A program made the translations under genes and the position numbers. A stretch of DNA of 64,000 nt, taken from assembly GCA_030062745.1 (NCBI GenBank), contig CP099851.1:5147661-5211660 (forward strand), given 5' to 3'. This stretch comes from Capitulum mitella. Lineage: Eukaryota > Arthropoda > Thecostraca > Pollicipedomorpha > Pollicipedidae. Position 1 is the first letter of the stretch. Each line of letters opens with the position of its first letter. Shown piece by piece: positions 50,241-62,225 of this stretch. The notes below the pieces were generated by a model. That model was not told the DNA's origin. It was given only the letters and a program-made list of their open reading frames with translations, and searched no databases.

Positions 50241-50917
50241 TCTTTATATTACCGTGGAGACGTCGCCTTAACATTCGCTGAGCCTGGTTCCACACGTAGA
50301 CCAGTTGCAAAATTGCAAAGGCCTTGAATAAAGATCGTTTATGCAATGTTTGCACTTGGCTCTTATCTTCCGCTGGCCTAAATGTGAACACAGTTGCAGC
50401 AGGACGTATCCCTCGTCGTGTGCTGGATATGAACTGACGGAGAAAAATATGCACAGTTTCCAGCTCCGCTGACAAACAATGGCCCTGCTTGCCGCTCTGG
50501 CAACCATCGGGTTCAGCGTTGCTGTCCACCTGCATTGTTTTGAAGAATTTGACGGCTTGGCGTTAAAATTCAGTGCCATTATCATTATAATCCCAAGGTG
50601 CAGAAACGTCCCTGTTTCGCTTTAAACTATGCGGCATTAATTCTCGGCCGCACACATTGTGACGCGCATGATGTTCCACACCGTGAGCGCATCCGAGGCG
50701 GCGTTCAGGTAGAAAGGACCAGGATGGAGCATCGACCTGATCCTGAACTGAAAGGAACTAGAACCGGGCAGTTAGAAAATGATAAAATGGCTACTACAGG
50801 AGCAAACAATTAACCCTCGCCCAACCGGGGCAGGAGGTCGTTTCGACGTTCCCTCCCCAAGGACTTTTGATGGCGGCAAAAACACTGAAATTACAGTAAG
50901 TACACTGAAAGTACACT

Positions 50918-51360
50918 GAAATTTTCCGTACCTTTCCTCACATCCTCTGTGGATGTCCTGCAGAATTCCCAACTTCAGGTCAAGTCAGGTCACTGACTTA
51001 AGTCACGTAAAAGAGGTCAGGCCCGATTTTTTTGGGTTTTCTACAAATCTTGCCGTGCAGTTAATCGACCTAAAACTTTCAGGGATTGTAGGCAAAAATA
51101 TTCCTAATAGCTGTGCTATCTCGAAATTTTGGTAGTACGGAAAAAGTACGGAAAAATGAAATTTTCCGTACTTTTTCTCACATCTTTTGTGGATGTCCTA
51201 TAGAATTTCCAGCTTCAGGTCAAGTTAGGTCACTGACCTGGGTCACGTAAAAGTGGTCAGCCCCGATTTTTTTAGGTTTCCTACAAAGCTCGCCGTGCAA
51301 TTAATCGACCTAAATCAGGGATAGTAGACAAAGACATTTCTGATAGCTGTGCTACCTCGA
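50918..51360 (+). repeat. Tandem duplication, about 240-bp unit with AGGTCA motifs
   Basis: Two copies beginning GAAATTTTCCGTAC (near 50918 and 51158). Both read through TGTGGATGTCC, CTTCAGGTCAAG, GGTCACTGAC, GTCACGTAAAAG and AGCTGTGCTA in the same order, with roughly 85-90% similarity by eye. Confidence 0.85.
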
Positions 51361-51439
51361 TTTGTCAAGGTCAAGGTCAATGGCCTGAAGTCAGCTCAAT
51401 TTCCGCCCCATTTCCTCATTTCTAACGGTTATGAACCAT

Positions 51440-51995
51440 TTCTTCATCTTGTTGATACCTGAAATGCGTTCCTGGGCCAAGCAAGTCACCAAATACGACA
51501 AATGGTGTTGACCCATATGAAGGTGTATGTTGTCAGGTCAGGTCACATTTGGGCTGAACTAGCGAAAGGACTCTAAAGCCCGTTTTGATGGTCTCTGAGG
51601 TGAAAATAGGCACCGAAGTCGATTTTGCAGTCCAAAATTGCCTAAGACGCTTCCAAGCTGCGAAATGACCTGAGGTCATGCAAGGTCACCGTGGTAGAGG
51701 TTGAAATGCATTCGTGGTGCCTGGAATGCATCGCCAAGGAAGTTGCTGAACACGACAAATAATGTTAAAGCACATGAAAGGTCATGAGGTCAGGTCGGGT
51801 CCAATTTGGATTAAAATAGCAAAAGGGAGTCTAAAGTACAGTTCTGATGGTTCATGAGGTATCAATGAGCATTGCAGTCGATTTTGTAGTCCAAAATTGC
51901 ATTAAGACGTTTGCACACTTTAAAAATGGTCATAGTTCACATGAGATCATGCGAGGTCACCGTGTTAGACGCTGAGTTCATATCCAGATGTACAG
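51440..51995 (+). repeat. Tandem duplication, about 260-bp unit with AGGTCA motifs
   Basis: Two diverged copies share in order CCTGGxxxATGC, ACACGACAAAT, AGGTCAGGTC, ACTCTAAAG, GTCGATTTTGxAGTCCAAAATTGC and GAGGTCACCGTG. The second copy starts near 51700. Confidence 0.75.
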
Positions 51996-54900
51996 CTTAT
52001 CTTTAGTGTGTTTCATGAGTTAATGACAGTTGTAAAAAGATGAAAAATGAAAAGATGAAAAGATGAAATAAAAAGATGAAACCCGAGAATGCTTCGAATC
52101 AGGTCATGATCCTACATCAGTTCAGGTCATATGATCAACCTTATATAACATCTTATCGATCACGTTTGTGGAATACAAGTAGATTTTATCCAAAAATACT
52201 CCTTGCCATTTTGTTTGCATTGATATTGATCCTCGATAAAACACGGAATAAGGCAAAGGAAACGGCTAAACATTAGGTCAGAACACAAGGTCAAGTCTGG
52301 TCGCGTCAGGTTATTGGAGTTCTGGTCCGTCGGTTAAAAAAAAAAAATGTTAGTACAAATCATTTCTACCGTTTTGGAAGCCTACATGGACAACAACTCG
52401 CTAGCGTTGTTTCAAAAACCTCGAAAATTACAGCGAAATGAGATTTGACATTATGGCAGTTCACATGATGCAATGCGTGATCATGTGCATATCATAAATT
52501 ATATGCGCACAATTAAATGGTGTGCGCATAATTACTCTACCTTTATTAGGTGGTGGAGGTAGAACTCTTTTACAGAAAAATCTTATTTTCGCATACATAG
52601 GCCAAAAGCATTTTTTTCAGTTTTTTCCAAAAACTTTGAGTGTTTCCAAACGTGCTCATGGCGACAACTTTCCGATGATAAGAGTTCCATTTTTCTCCGA
52701 CGTACCGTTCGCGAGATAGAGGGGCGACAAAACACACACACCCCCAGCTCCGGCCGCCCATGGCAGGGTGCCGGTTGGGCGCGGGTTAACCTTGCACGTT
52801 GAATACCTCGGCGTCTTCCGCATTGTGACATGGACACACATATGCTTGCGGTGGGCGAAAAATTTTCCATTCATGCGCCCCAGTCTAGACAATGGGGCGA
52901 TTCATACCCTCATCCCCATCCTATTTCCTCTCCAGTCTTCAAGATAGGACAATGGAAAGCAAAAACGAACACGAGGAATGGTACCTGTTTATCTGAATAG
53001 TACCTAGTTCGATTTATTTAGATTGCATGATGACCTTACTTCACAGGTGACAATGAAAGAGTATCCCACTGCGTCAGGCGTCACCTTGCTCATCGCGCTG
53101 GTTTCAGGATTCTGTCAGAGAGTTCAGTCATTTCTTTACTTGGCACTGCCCAACATTGTTTTCCGTAGTGAAGTCGGCGGTGCGAATCCCTTGATGACCC
53201 GTTCGAGGCTTTTTTAAACAATGAATGTAAATGGTCTCACTTGACATCAGCAAGGCCAAGGATCTTATAATAGCGGCTATGTCATGAAAGCCAAGGTGAA
53301 GCTTATGAATTTCAAAACTTAACCGTAAGAACGACATGATAACTCGATACTCTGAAATGGCCTAATCTTTCGATTTTCTGTTTTCCAAAATAGAATAGTG
53401 CGTCTTTTTCTGTCCTTGTTGCAGATTTCAGATTCGCCACTCGCAATGCTTAGCGGGAGCTTTAAAAAGAGCGCCTGGAGGTAGTGTCCACTCCTCTTGG
53501 CTGATGAAGTTTAACATGAACAATAAGCTGTCGATTATTCGCGCTCGTGTAGTAACGAAACAATGGTGAGTGTTTTAATTCCTTAACATTTTCATGTCTT
53601 TTCCCTTGTTCCGTTTCGTTCCTTTTTCTTCTTTTGCGACTCAGTTACCCTTTCATATCGGTGAGGATCGAGGTTCCCAGTGCACATATGTGTTGATATT
53701 CGACAAATCTGTGACGTCTTGGGGTCTGAAAAACATAAAATAATGCGTTTTTGTTTGACATTAACCAAAAGCCAGAAAAAAACATTATTTTGTATGCCTT
53801 AACGAGTCCTCCAAATGACCACAAAAGTGTTTGATTTGTTCCCAGACTCGAACACGACGTTTTTCGGTATTATACAAGTCAGCAGTCGCAGGTCGTTTTT
53901 GATAGACGTAAAGCCTGTCCTTATCAAACGCTGATTTTCAAGCGAGTAGAACGGGCACATGCCGTGTCATCGCAATGCGCAGCAGCACCACAACTCTTGT
54001 CTGCCTTTGGCGCCAGATGACTACGACGGCCGTGCGTCCTTGAGCCCCAATAACCAACAAATCAATCGCGTCTGTTTTTGCCATTGTTTCATCATCGCTT
54101 CTTCCGGGAGCTTTGTGCTCAGACTTCCCCTCGTCTACATCGGCAGTCTGTCCTCCATCTCTCGCCTCCCAATGGCGGATCCGTGAACGTCTCTTCCCTT
54201 CCTCCCGTCGCTCTGACGTCTTTGTCTGCCTGAAACGTTTCTCCTTTGACGGTTCGCCTCCGTCTGACGGCTCCAACGTCTCCCGTCGCCGTCTGACGTC
54301 TCAATTGTCTCCTGCCTCCGTCTGACGGTGTCACCGCCTCTCGTCTTCATCTGACAGCCTCGCCGTTTCTCGTCTGTCCGTGCGACGGCTCCGTCACGTC
54401 TCCACTGGCGGCCGTGACGCGGGTGACGGCGCCCTTTGTGCGGCACGCGCCGCTGTCACGTGTGACGGGTCGGCGTCACAGCCGGGCCGCGCCGAAGTAA
54501 CGTTCGCTCTGGTGTTGCACCTATCACCGTCGGGGCAGGCACATGCTGAGCAAAACTGCCTGCCATACGCCACCATTGTTTGGCAAAGGTGAAAGTGCTC
54601 AATTAGCGGCGGATTTCATTAGTATAAGTCGGCGGCGGGGCGGGCGGAGGCCAGAGGTGAGAGAGGTGTCGGCGCGATATGGTGTGCCACGGGAGCTCGG
54701 ACATGAAGGTGGGAGACGACCGCTGACGACCAGTGGGTCTGTTTTGTTGGTGGAGGTCGCCTCTGGAGACTGGAGTTGCCCGGGCTTTTCGCCTGCGACG
54801 CCGAATGGCTTGTGCTTACGTCTTCGATGTGGCTGAGGGGTCCATCCCAGGGTGCTTGTTTATTGTTATCTGACTTTGAAATTAATTTCGTTTACGTAGC

Positions 54901-56105
54901 ATCGAGTGAAGAACCTGTGGTAATAGTTTTCCAAACGTTTCTATTTTTATCTCTTTATGCCTTATTTTTTCAAACGTTTGTAGCACGCAGGGGTGTCGAT
55001 TGGCATTCTTTTGAGAGGGCCCTAGCCCACCCAATGTTGATTTGGGCCCACCTCATGCTGGTTCTGGCCCATCCAATATTTTCTGTCGGTTGTAAAGGGA
55101 ACTGATAATAATAACTAATAATAACGAAAAATAAGACCGAAGTAGATAAGAGATAGACAGAAAGTAAAGAATAAGGTCTAAAGTGATATATCTATCTTTT
55201 TATCTCCTATGTGAATATATATAAACAGATATATATACATGGGGATAAATACAATTTTTCTTTTGATAAAAAGTAACAAAAAAACACTGATAAATTTTCG
55301 TTGGTCAGACTAAAGTGCGTTTAATCCACTGAGAAATCCCCATTTGGGGAGAGGTTAGGTTGTCGGACCCTCGGTTCGCCCCCTTCCCAATCATTTCCAG
55401 AAATCGACTGGTAGTGCGTATGCATCTGCTGAGTAGTGTCTACTAAGGAATATTTATACGAACGGACGTTAAGCAAACGCCTGAATGGCAGCAAAAAGGA
55501 TCATCATGAATGTTTCTAATGCGAAAATATATGTAAATCACCTTACATACGTGTACCGCCCCGAAACGACGGCAGGAAAGCTGCGATTTGCAGTTGTGTC
55601 GTCCGTTAATGGCAAAATTCAAGTTGCCAGGGTCCTTTTTTGGTATAGACCTTTATGCAATGGCAATAAGGAAATAATAGTGGGATTTAGAAAATCATGA
55701 CATATTGTATATTTATTTACTACGAGTGCTTGACAGCTGTAGGCACGCTGAAGAGTTACAGCTGTCGAATGTGGTGATGTTATGTGCTAAATAATGTTAA
55801 TGGTGATGCTATCCATATGCACTGGGTGCCTCCTAAAATGGTGCATTTACGGTAAGGTAAATGTAAGGTGTGATTTTTACGTGATCTTAAAAATACAGTT
55901 TTCCTGTTCATTAGTAGAAAAAGGCAAGGAGGTACGGGGAGAAAGTTGGTATGATATTGATAACTTTAAACCTTAGGGCCAAGGTGAAGTCATTACCACC
56001 AGATGTCAAAGGCACAAATGAAGGTTGGATTGTGTTTCTATAGCCAGTCTGGGAAGGCCCAAGCGAAAATCATATGTAAAAGTAATGACGCGATTTTTAG
56101 TCCTG
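51996..56105. other. Intergenic, no gene recognised
   Basis: 52030-52080 has short AAAAGATG runs. 54200-54420 has CGTCTGACG-type degenerate repeats. 55140-55245 is AT-rich with (TA)n. A 71-codon frame at 55485-55700 has no recognisable similarity and is left uncalled. Confidence 0.35.
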
Positions 56106-56106
56106 C

Positions 56107-56140
56107 CTGCAGTCACAAGACCGTTGTCTTGTGACTGCAG
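56107..56140. repeat. Perfect 15-bp inverted repeat with 4-nt loop
   Basis: CTGCAGTCACAAGAC, CGTT, GTCTTGTGACTGCAG. It is a perfect hairpin in otherwise unstructured intergenic DNA, too short for a pre-miRNA stem as it stands. Confidence 0.9.
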
Positions 56141-57862
56141 ATGTCTTTATTTGTATTTGCCGCATCAATATTTGTAAATACCTCAGTTGTAACTGAATGA
56201 CGAGCAGACATCTTTAATGAACAAAATCACCGTTTTTGTCCAGCTCCATTGCACTTTTTGAAAGCTGGGAATACAAGCAGTTTGTGGGCAGAGACTTTTG
56301 GGCCACCGTAAAATGAATGCAAGGTTCCTGTAAAAGAAGTAGAAAGAGATATATTGATTCCTTTTCCTCTTTCCGAATGTTAAATATTTACTCACCTGAC
56401 TTCTTACTCCTGATTTCTTGAGCATGTAAAATTACGGGTTTATATTTAAGAACGAGGCTGTATTGTCGGTATAACCGGGACGTATGATGAGGCTTGATTA
56501 CACTTGGCGGATAGCTCTGCGCAGTTTTGCACATAATTTTCCGAATTGCGGATATCCATACCGCATGCGCTGAATTGGAGCCATTAGAGCAGAATATATT
56601 AAACCGCAGTTATTCGCATGGGATATGCTGAGCTGCGGATGTCCGCTTTCTAGGAAAGTCGCAATTAAAGTGGTAGCATGTCCAGCAAATGATAATAATA
56701 ATCAATCATTGCAAGTCCTTGTCGTCAGGATGTATTGCACTGGACCAATAATGACAGTATAAGTAATTTAACGTTGCTGGGCTCCGCAATCGTATCAAGT
56801 ATATGCTGCCTAGGCACACGTGACCGTGGTGAAGGGGAAAAAGTATCAGTTGATTCGCAAACGCACAAATGACGTATCTGCTCGTTTGCCAACGTCCCGC
56901 CAATCTGGAACGACGGAAGGCCTGTTAGTCGTATCCAATTAGAGTTCTCACCTTCATAATTCCAAAAAGTAATGCAAGTCGGTATGACGTCATTGGCATG
57001 ATTTAAATCAAAGTCAGGCGCTGCCAGAAGTTTCCACGCATTGAGCCATGCTCGGCATGAGTTGGCAAATCGGCAGAAACTAAGGCCTGATCACATTGTG
57101 TAAAAATCTTTTGAATATAAAAAAATAATTCCAAGGTCTTTTTACCATGCATCATCATACAGCTTATGTTGAAAATTATTTTTAATTGGTTTGGCAGTCT
57201 CTATACCTGTTCTGTGGACTGCTACAGCCATGTCTGTGCGAGCGCTTGCTGATGCAGTGTTGGTCTCTGAGTGGAAATCTCTGACATAAAGAATATTCTT
57301 CTGACTTTGTTCGGTGCTGATGCTCCTTTTGGGTTCGGAACATATTCAACAACCGACATGCTAGTCACAAAGCTTTCTTATCATCGACATATGGTAAAGG
57401 CACATAAATCTCTATAGACATTTAAGTACTTTGGTCGTTGCTGAAAATGTTTGGTACAACCGGCCGCATGTTGTACATGAACGCTACTGGTTTGCGCACA
57501 GTTCGGTTTGCTCTGCCGAACTGCGTGGCGTGGCTTTTTTTTCTTCGGTTCCAAATTCAGATCTTTCTCATCCCTTTCTGGATTTCTCTAAGAGAAATCG
57601 GTTCGAAGAACAATGGACATCGAACATGCGAACAATGAACGTTCGCAAAAGATGAGATGCTCCCTGCAGTCAGTCACAACGAACGATGATGTCTTTGTTC
57701 CCTTCATAATGACATTTTCCAACCCATTTGGACCGGTTCAGGTATCACACACTACAACCATCTGTATCGCCAGCCTCGTTTCCAAAGATGAGTAATGTCC
57801 GTTTGTGGTCACTGGTGCCTATGTGCTATCCGTGCAGTCTGCTCCAGGCGGCCACACTAGTT
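56141..57862. other. Upstream of the secreted-protein gene; first exon not located
   Basis: The secreted-protein gene needs a first exon with an ATG ending in phase 0. It should lie here or further left, but no candidate stands out. Confidence 0.3.
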
Positions 57863-58838
57863 TTAGCCGTGCTTGCTCCGACGCCAATATCCACTTACAT
57901 TAGCCACATTTCGCCGTGTCCGCTCCAACGCCTGTGCCGAGTGCCGAGTTCCAGTTGTCCTCGTTTGGCCGAGTCCGTTCCAGCGCCTGTGTCTGGTCTT
58001 ATCTGACCACAGCTGTGTCCGTTACAGCGCCTGTGTCTGGTCTCAGCTGACCAAGTGTGTCGTTAAGCTCTGTGTCTGGTCTCAGCTGACCACAGCTGTG
58101 TCCGTTACAGCGCCTGTGTCTGGTCTTATCTGACCACAGCTGTGTCCGTTACAGCGTCTGTGTCTGGTCTCAGCTGACCACAGCTGTGTCCGTTACAGCG
58201 TCTGTGTCTGGTCTCATCTGAACACAGCTGTGTCTGTTACAGCGTCTGTGTCTGGTCTTAGCTGACCGCAGCTGTGTCCGTTACTGCGTCTGTGTCTAGT
58301 CTCAGCTGACCACAGCTGTGTCCGTTAAAGCGTCTGTGTCCAGTCTCAGCTGACCACAGCTGTGTCCGTCACAGCGTCTGTGTCTAGTCTCAACTGACCA
58401 CGTTTGGCAGTGTCCGTTCCAGCGATTGTGTCCAGTCTCAGCTGACTACGTTTGGCAGTGTCCGTTACAGCGTGTGTCCAGTCTCAGCAGAACCACGTTT
58501 GTTGGTGTCCGTTCCAGCGTCTGTGTCTAGTCTCAGTTGACCACGTTTGGCAGTGTCCGTTCCAGCGTCTGTGTCCAGTCTCAGCTCACGTTTGGCAATG
58601 TCCGTTCCAGCGTCTATGTCCAGTGTCAGCTAACCACAGCAGTGTCCGTTCCAGCAGCTGTGTCCAGTTTCAGCTGACCTACGTTTGGCAGTGTCCGTTA
58701 CAGCGTCTGTGTCCAGTCTCAGCAGAACCACGTTTGTCGATGTCCGTTCCAGCGTCTGTGTCCAGTCTCGTCCAGCGCCTGTGTCCAGTTCCATTTGTTC
58801 TCGACAGCCCAGTTCACGTCAGCCTGTATCCGTCGCAG
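57863..58838 (+). repeat. 44-bp minisatellite, about 20 copies, abutting an exon
   Basis: Unit TGTGTCCGTTACAGCGTCTG followed by TGTCTGGTCTCAGCTGACCACAGC. Copies in 58010-58400 are near-perfect. Later copies carry CGTTTGGCAG in place of CAGCTG. The array ends exactly at the splice acceptor of the next exon, whose flank TATCCGTCGCAG|CGCCTCGTG matches the TGTCCGTTACAG|CGCCTGTG part of the unit. Confidence 0.92.
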
Positions 58839-59137
58839 CGCCTCGTGCTGTGCTGTCTCCTGGCGTCGGCGGCGGCCGGCACGGTGAAGAAGGAGTCGGA
58901 CGGCGCGGCCGGGACGCCCAAGACCGACCTCACCGAGTCGGATTACCCGGACAGCATCAAGGAGATGCTGCAGGACGCGCTGGTCGAGCGGCCCAAGAAG
59001 GCGCGTCAGATCTTCGAGACGGGCACCTACATCGGCGGCAGCAGGGCCGGCAAGGCCAAGGCGCGCAGTGACGATGCTGCAGAGGACGTCGCCAAGGCAG
59101 CCGCCGCCGGGGACGACCAGAAGAAGGCCAGAGAAAG
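58839..59137 (+). CDS. Secreted protein, exon with signal-peptide core
   Basis: Acceptor CCGTCGCAG (phase 0) and donor GAAAG|GTCAGG (phase 2). After the hydrophobic start it encodes TVKKESDGAAGTPKTDLTES, DYPDSIKEMLQDALVERPKK and ARQIFETGTYIGGSRAGKAK, then an Ala-rich stretch. An open frame continues left through the minisatellite but is a repeat by-product. Confidence 0.72.
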
Positions 59138-61487
59138 GTCAGGACAGCAACAAGGGGAGCGTTTGTGCTGGATAGCGGCGTGGTGGTTCTAACGTGGCTG
59201 TGGATTAGTAATAATTAGCATGGATTGTTCGGTTTCTGGACTCAAATGGACGGTGCATTTGCTGAAATGTAGCCCAGCCGCGGACTCTATAAATCACCGC
59301 TGTATGCGAACATCTATGTGTGGTCGGGGCTTTAGGGCGTTCAGACGATTAAGTCGTATGACGTTCGCTGTAAATCACCGGCGATGAACCTTGAAACTGC
59401 TGCTTAAATCAAATGTTGCTGGAAAATTGAGGAGCCTACTGCAAGAAATGCTTTGACATGCGATTGAAACAACTTGGAATGTTTCCACGCGACTGCAACA
59501 GTTTGTTTTTCTCGTAACTGGACGCCTATTTGTAACAAACAATTAGATTTTGAACCCTCGCCTATGTCTTTCCATATCCACCATGGAATATTTTCCCTTC
59601 GCTGATGTATGTCTCATGTGCACGTGGAAACTTTGCCAAACTGGCAAGCAATGGAACTTTTGTCTCGCTACTTAAAGAGAAAATCATGTTTTTTTTTAAG
59701 TTATCTGGTCTAGGCGTAGGCCCGCCATTCTGTCCACCATCGGCCGCATTCACATACCCAGATCTGTCAGAAGTGCTCGTGAGTCGGCCCCGATCTGATT
59801 GGCTGCGTTTAAAACGGCGGGGTCGGCCGCTCTGACCGCTGCTGTCCTCCCCGCACAGCCGCCGTCGACGGGATCGGCCAGGAGGTCGGCTGGCGTCCCC
59901 TGGCGCTGCGCTTCGCCAAGCGGCAGAAATCCCGCAGCCTGACGGCCGCCAAGGAGCAGAAGGCCGAGCCGGCCGCCGCCGACGCCGCCGGCTCCGACGC
60001 TGAGGAGAAGTCGGCCGACGCCGACGGCGAGGAGGACAGGGAGGCGGAGAACTCGTACCTGTCGCCTCACTTCGCGCCGGCTCCGGGCGGCTACGGCGGC
60101 TACGGCGGCTACGGCGGCGGGCCGTACATCTACATCCTGCCGATCGTGCTGCCGCCGGTGCCGCACCACGGCCACGCCGCGCGGCACGTGGTCACGGAGA
60201 CGGGGCACGAGAGCCACCATTACAGCGGGCCGCCGGCACTGCCACCTGTCGGCCACGGCGAGTACCATCCGATCTACGCAGGTTCCCACAACGGTGAGTA
60301 AGGTGTAGAGGGCGCCACAGTCTGTTGGCTGCGGTCGTGTAGGCATACTGTACGTTTTTTTTTTTGATGTTCAAAACATATCCTCCCGATGGCAATGCTA
60401 TTCCTTGACCATGAACCTGACTTCCGATCATTAAACCATGACCTCCGATTCTTGGCTGCTGACCTTTACCTCAGATCATTGAACTTCTCTGACCCTCTGG
60501 CACCCGAACCGCAAACCGTTGGCATCTGACCTCAGACCGTTGGCCTCAGACCTCTGAAATGCACTAGAACCTGACCTCAGGCACCACTAGGAACTGAGAG
60601 GTGAAGCCTGACATCACACCGTTGACTGATGCCCATTGAACCCTGAGTTGAGATCACCAGCTACTGTCTATTGAATCGCAAGACCTCAGGCCACTAACAA
60701 ATGCCTACTTAACCCTGACTTCAAACTACCAACTACAGACTCTAGACTTTGACTTCAGATCAATGATTCCTGAACGCTGAACTCAGACCACTAATTACTG
60801 AGTAGTGAAGCATGACCTCAGACCACTGAATACTGAATCCTAACATCTGGCCACTAATTACTGCTTACTGAAGCCTGACCTCAGACCGCTAATCACAGCC
60901 AAATGACCCCTGACCTCAGACTACTGACTGCTGAATCCTGACCCCGACTCTTAACTGCTGAATACCAAACCTTGACCTCAGATCACTGACCAATGAACCT
61001 TGAACTCAGACCACCGATTTCTGGGCCCTGACATCACACCACTGACAACTGAAACTTGGCCTCAGGCCACTGACTACTGGACCCTGACCTCAGACCACAA
61101 ACTTCTGAGCACTGAACCTTGACCTCAGACTACTGGCTGTGACATAGTGTGTGACCACTGACTAGTTAGCCCTGACCTCAGGCCATCAACTGATGACGAC
61201 CTAGGACCCTGACCTCAGACGACTAACTAGCGAGTACTGCACCATGACCTCAAAATAACTAACAGCCGAGTTACTGAAGCTTGGCATCGGTCTGCTGGCT
61301 GCCGCCTGCTGAACCCTGACCTTAGGTCAGGCCGTGGCACCTGACCGCTGCCGTCTGACCGTCCCCAGTGCCGCCCATCTACATCCCGAAAGGGTACGGC
61401 GGCGCCCACACGACCGTGCACCACGACAAGAGCGGCGACAGCGGACCCATCATCCGTGACATCGACCCGCCCATCTTCAGCGCTTGA
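58839..61487 (+). CDS. Unrecognised secreted Gly/Tyr/His/Pro-rich protein, coding span (first exon missing)
   Basis: Splices from 58839-59137 through a candidate microexon 59762-59778 to 59859-60293 and 61369-61487, TGA at 61485. That gives 289 aa plus an unlocated first exon. It begins with RLVLCCLLASAAAG, a signal-peptide core with a likely cleavage after AAAG or nearby. Next come a charged region (ESDYPDSIKEMLQDALVERP), an Ala/Asp/Glu/Lys-rich linker, a GGYGGYGGYGGGPYIYILPI block, His/Pro-rich PPVPHHGHAARHVV, and an end in PPIYIPKGYGG...RDIDPPIFSA. The Gly-Tyr and His-Pro features suggest a cuticle, matrix or adhesive protein. I recognise no domain. AATAAA at 62081 fits a 3' UTR of about 600 nt. 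Confidence 0.7.
59762..59778 (+). CDS. Candidate 17-nt microexon of the secreted protein
   Basis: CACATACCCAG|ATCTGTCAGAAGTGCTC|GTGAGT. It converts the phase 2 donor at 59137 to the phase 1 required by the acceptor at 59858, adding R-S-V-R-S-A-P. A longer form starting at 59714 (after GGTCTAG) keeps the same frame. Direct joining of the flanking exons would be out of frame. Confidence 0.45.
59859..60293 (+). CDS. Secreted protein, Gly/Tyr- and His/Pro-rich exon
   Basis: Acceptor TCCTCCCCGCACAG (phase 1) and donor CAACG|GTGAGT (phase 1). It encodes AVDGIGQEVGWRPLALRFAK, an acidic Ala-rich stretch, YLSPHFAPAPGGYGGYGGYG and IYILPIVLPPVPHHGH, then TETGHESHHYSGPPALPP. Confidence 0.78.
60393..61340 (+). 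repeat. 28-bp minisatellite filling the last intron of the secreted-protein gene
   Basis: About 30 degenerate units of CCTGACCTCAGACCACTGACTACTGAAC with indels. They occupy nearly all of the 1075-nt intron between 60294 and 61368. Confidence 0.85.
61369..61487 (+). CDS. Secreted protein, terminal exon
   Basis: Acceptor CTGACCGTCCCCAG (phase 1). It encodes VPPIYIPKGYGGAHTTVHHD, then KSGDSGPIIRDIDPPIFSA, followed by TGA. The Ile-Tyr-Ile-Pro word echoes IYILPI of the previous exon. Confidence 0.78.
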
Positions 61488-62080
61488 GCGGGCCCTCCGC
61501 CCGAGCCGCCCGTCGCGGGTGGTCATCTCCGCCTGAAACAGGCGGTCATCTTTTCCGCCTGGCCTGCCTCCTGCACGGGAGGTCGTCTTCTTCGCCTCAA
61601 TCGTCGGACGGAATTCCCGCCTGAACAGCTGGACACAGGGGGTCGTCTCCGCCTGAACTCCCACACCCCGCTGGCCGTAATTTCCGCCTGAGCTGCAGGA
61701 CGCTGTCGTTCGCGTTCTCCATCAGCAACACTGAATGTTGCCACTAACCGAGCGGTGGTAACCTGCTGTCCGTGAACAATATGGCCGCCGCCAGTCAAGG
61801 TCATGGCGCACTCCGGCCTCCGGCGCTAGAGGTAGTGACTCCTGCGGGCCCTGCTGTGGTTAGTGACGAGTTTGAAAAATAGCAGATTATTTTCCTTAGC
61901 AGGCTAAAATTGTCTGCCAAAAAGTACCTTATGCTCATCGTTAAAATCAGACTTGTTTTCCCGTCGGCCTACTGTCGTGGTCGACAACAGGCGGCGAAGT
62001 GTTTGTTAGCGGTCTGTGGAGTGGTTGTTAGTCTCGTGTATGCGTACTTGTTAAAGAGGTTCATCCTACCGTATTTATTC

Positions 62081-62086
62081 AATAAA
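62081..62086 (+). terminator. Poly(A) signal AATAAA, secreted-protein gene
   Basis: AATAAA in TTCAATAAATATT, 594 nt after the TGA at 61487, with no closer canonical signal seen. A small open frame at 61910-62188 overlaps the UTR and is not called. Confidence 0.5.
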
Positions 62087-62225
62087 TATTTATTTCACCT
62101 TCAGTATATGTCACCAGAATTTGCCCAGACATTGAAATGTCGAGGAAATCTGAAGTCCAGATCTAGAAAGCTAGGTGATTTCTCATAAATTTACGCCGAA
62201 CGTGCTGATACGGTTAGCTTTGGGA

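Noticed and set aside
58452-58838. Open frame running through the 44-bp minisatellite into the secreted-protein exon
   Set aside because: A strong acceptor at 58838 and the signal-peptide core favour an exon start there. The upstream frame is repeated Cys-rich peptide from the array and has no ATG start.
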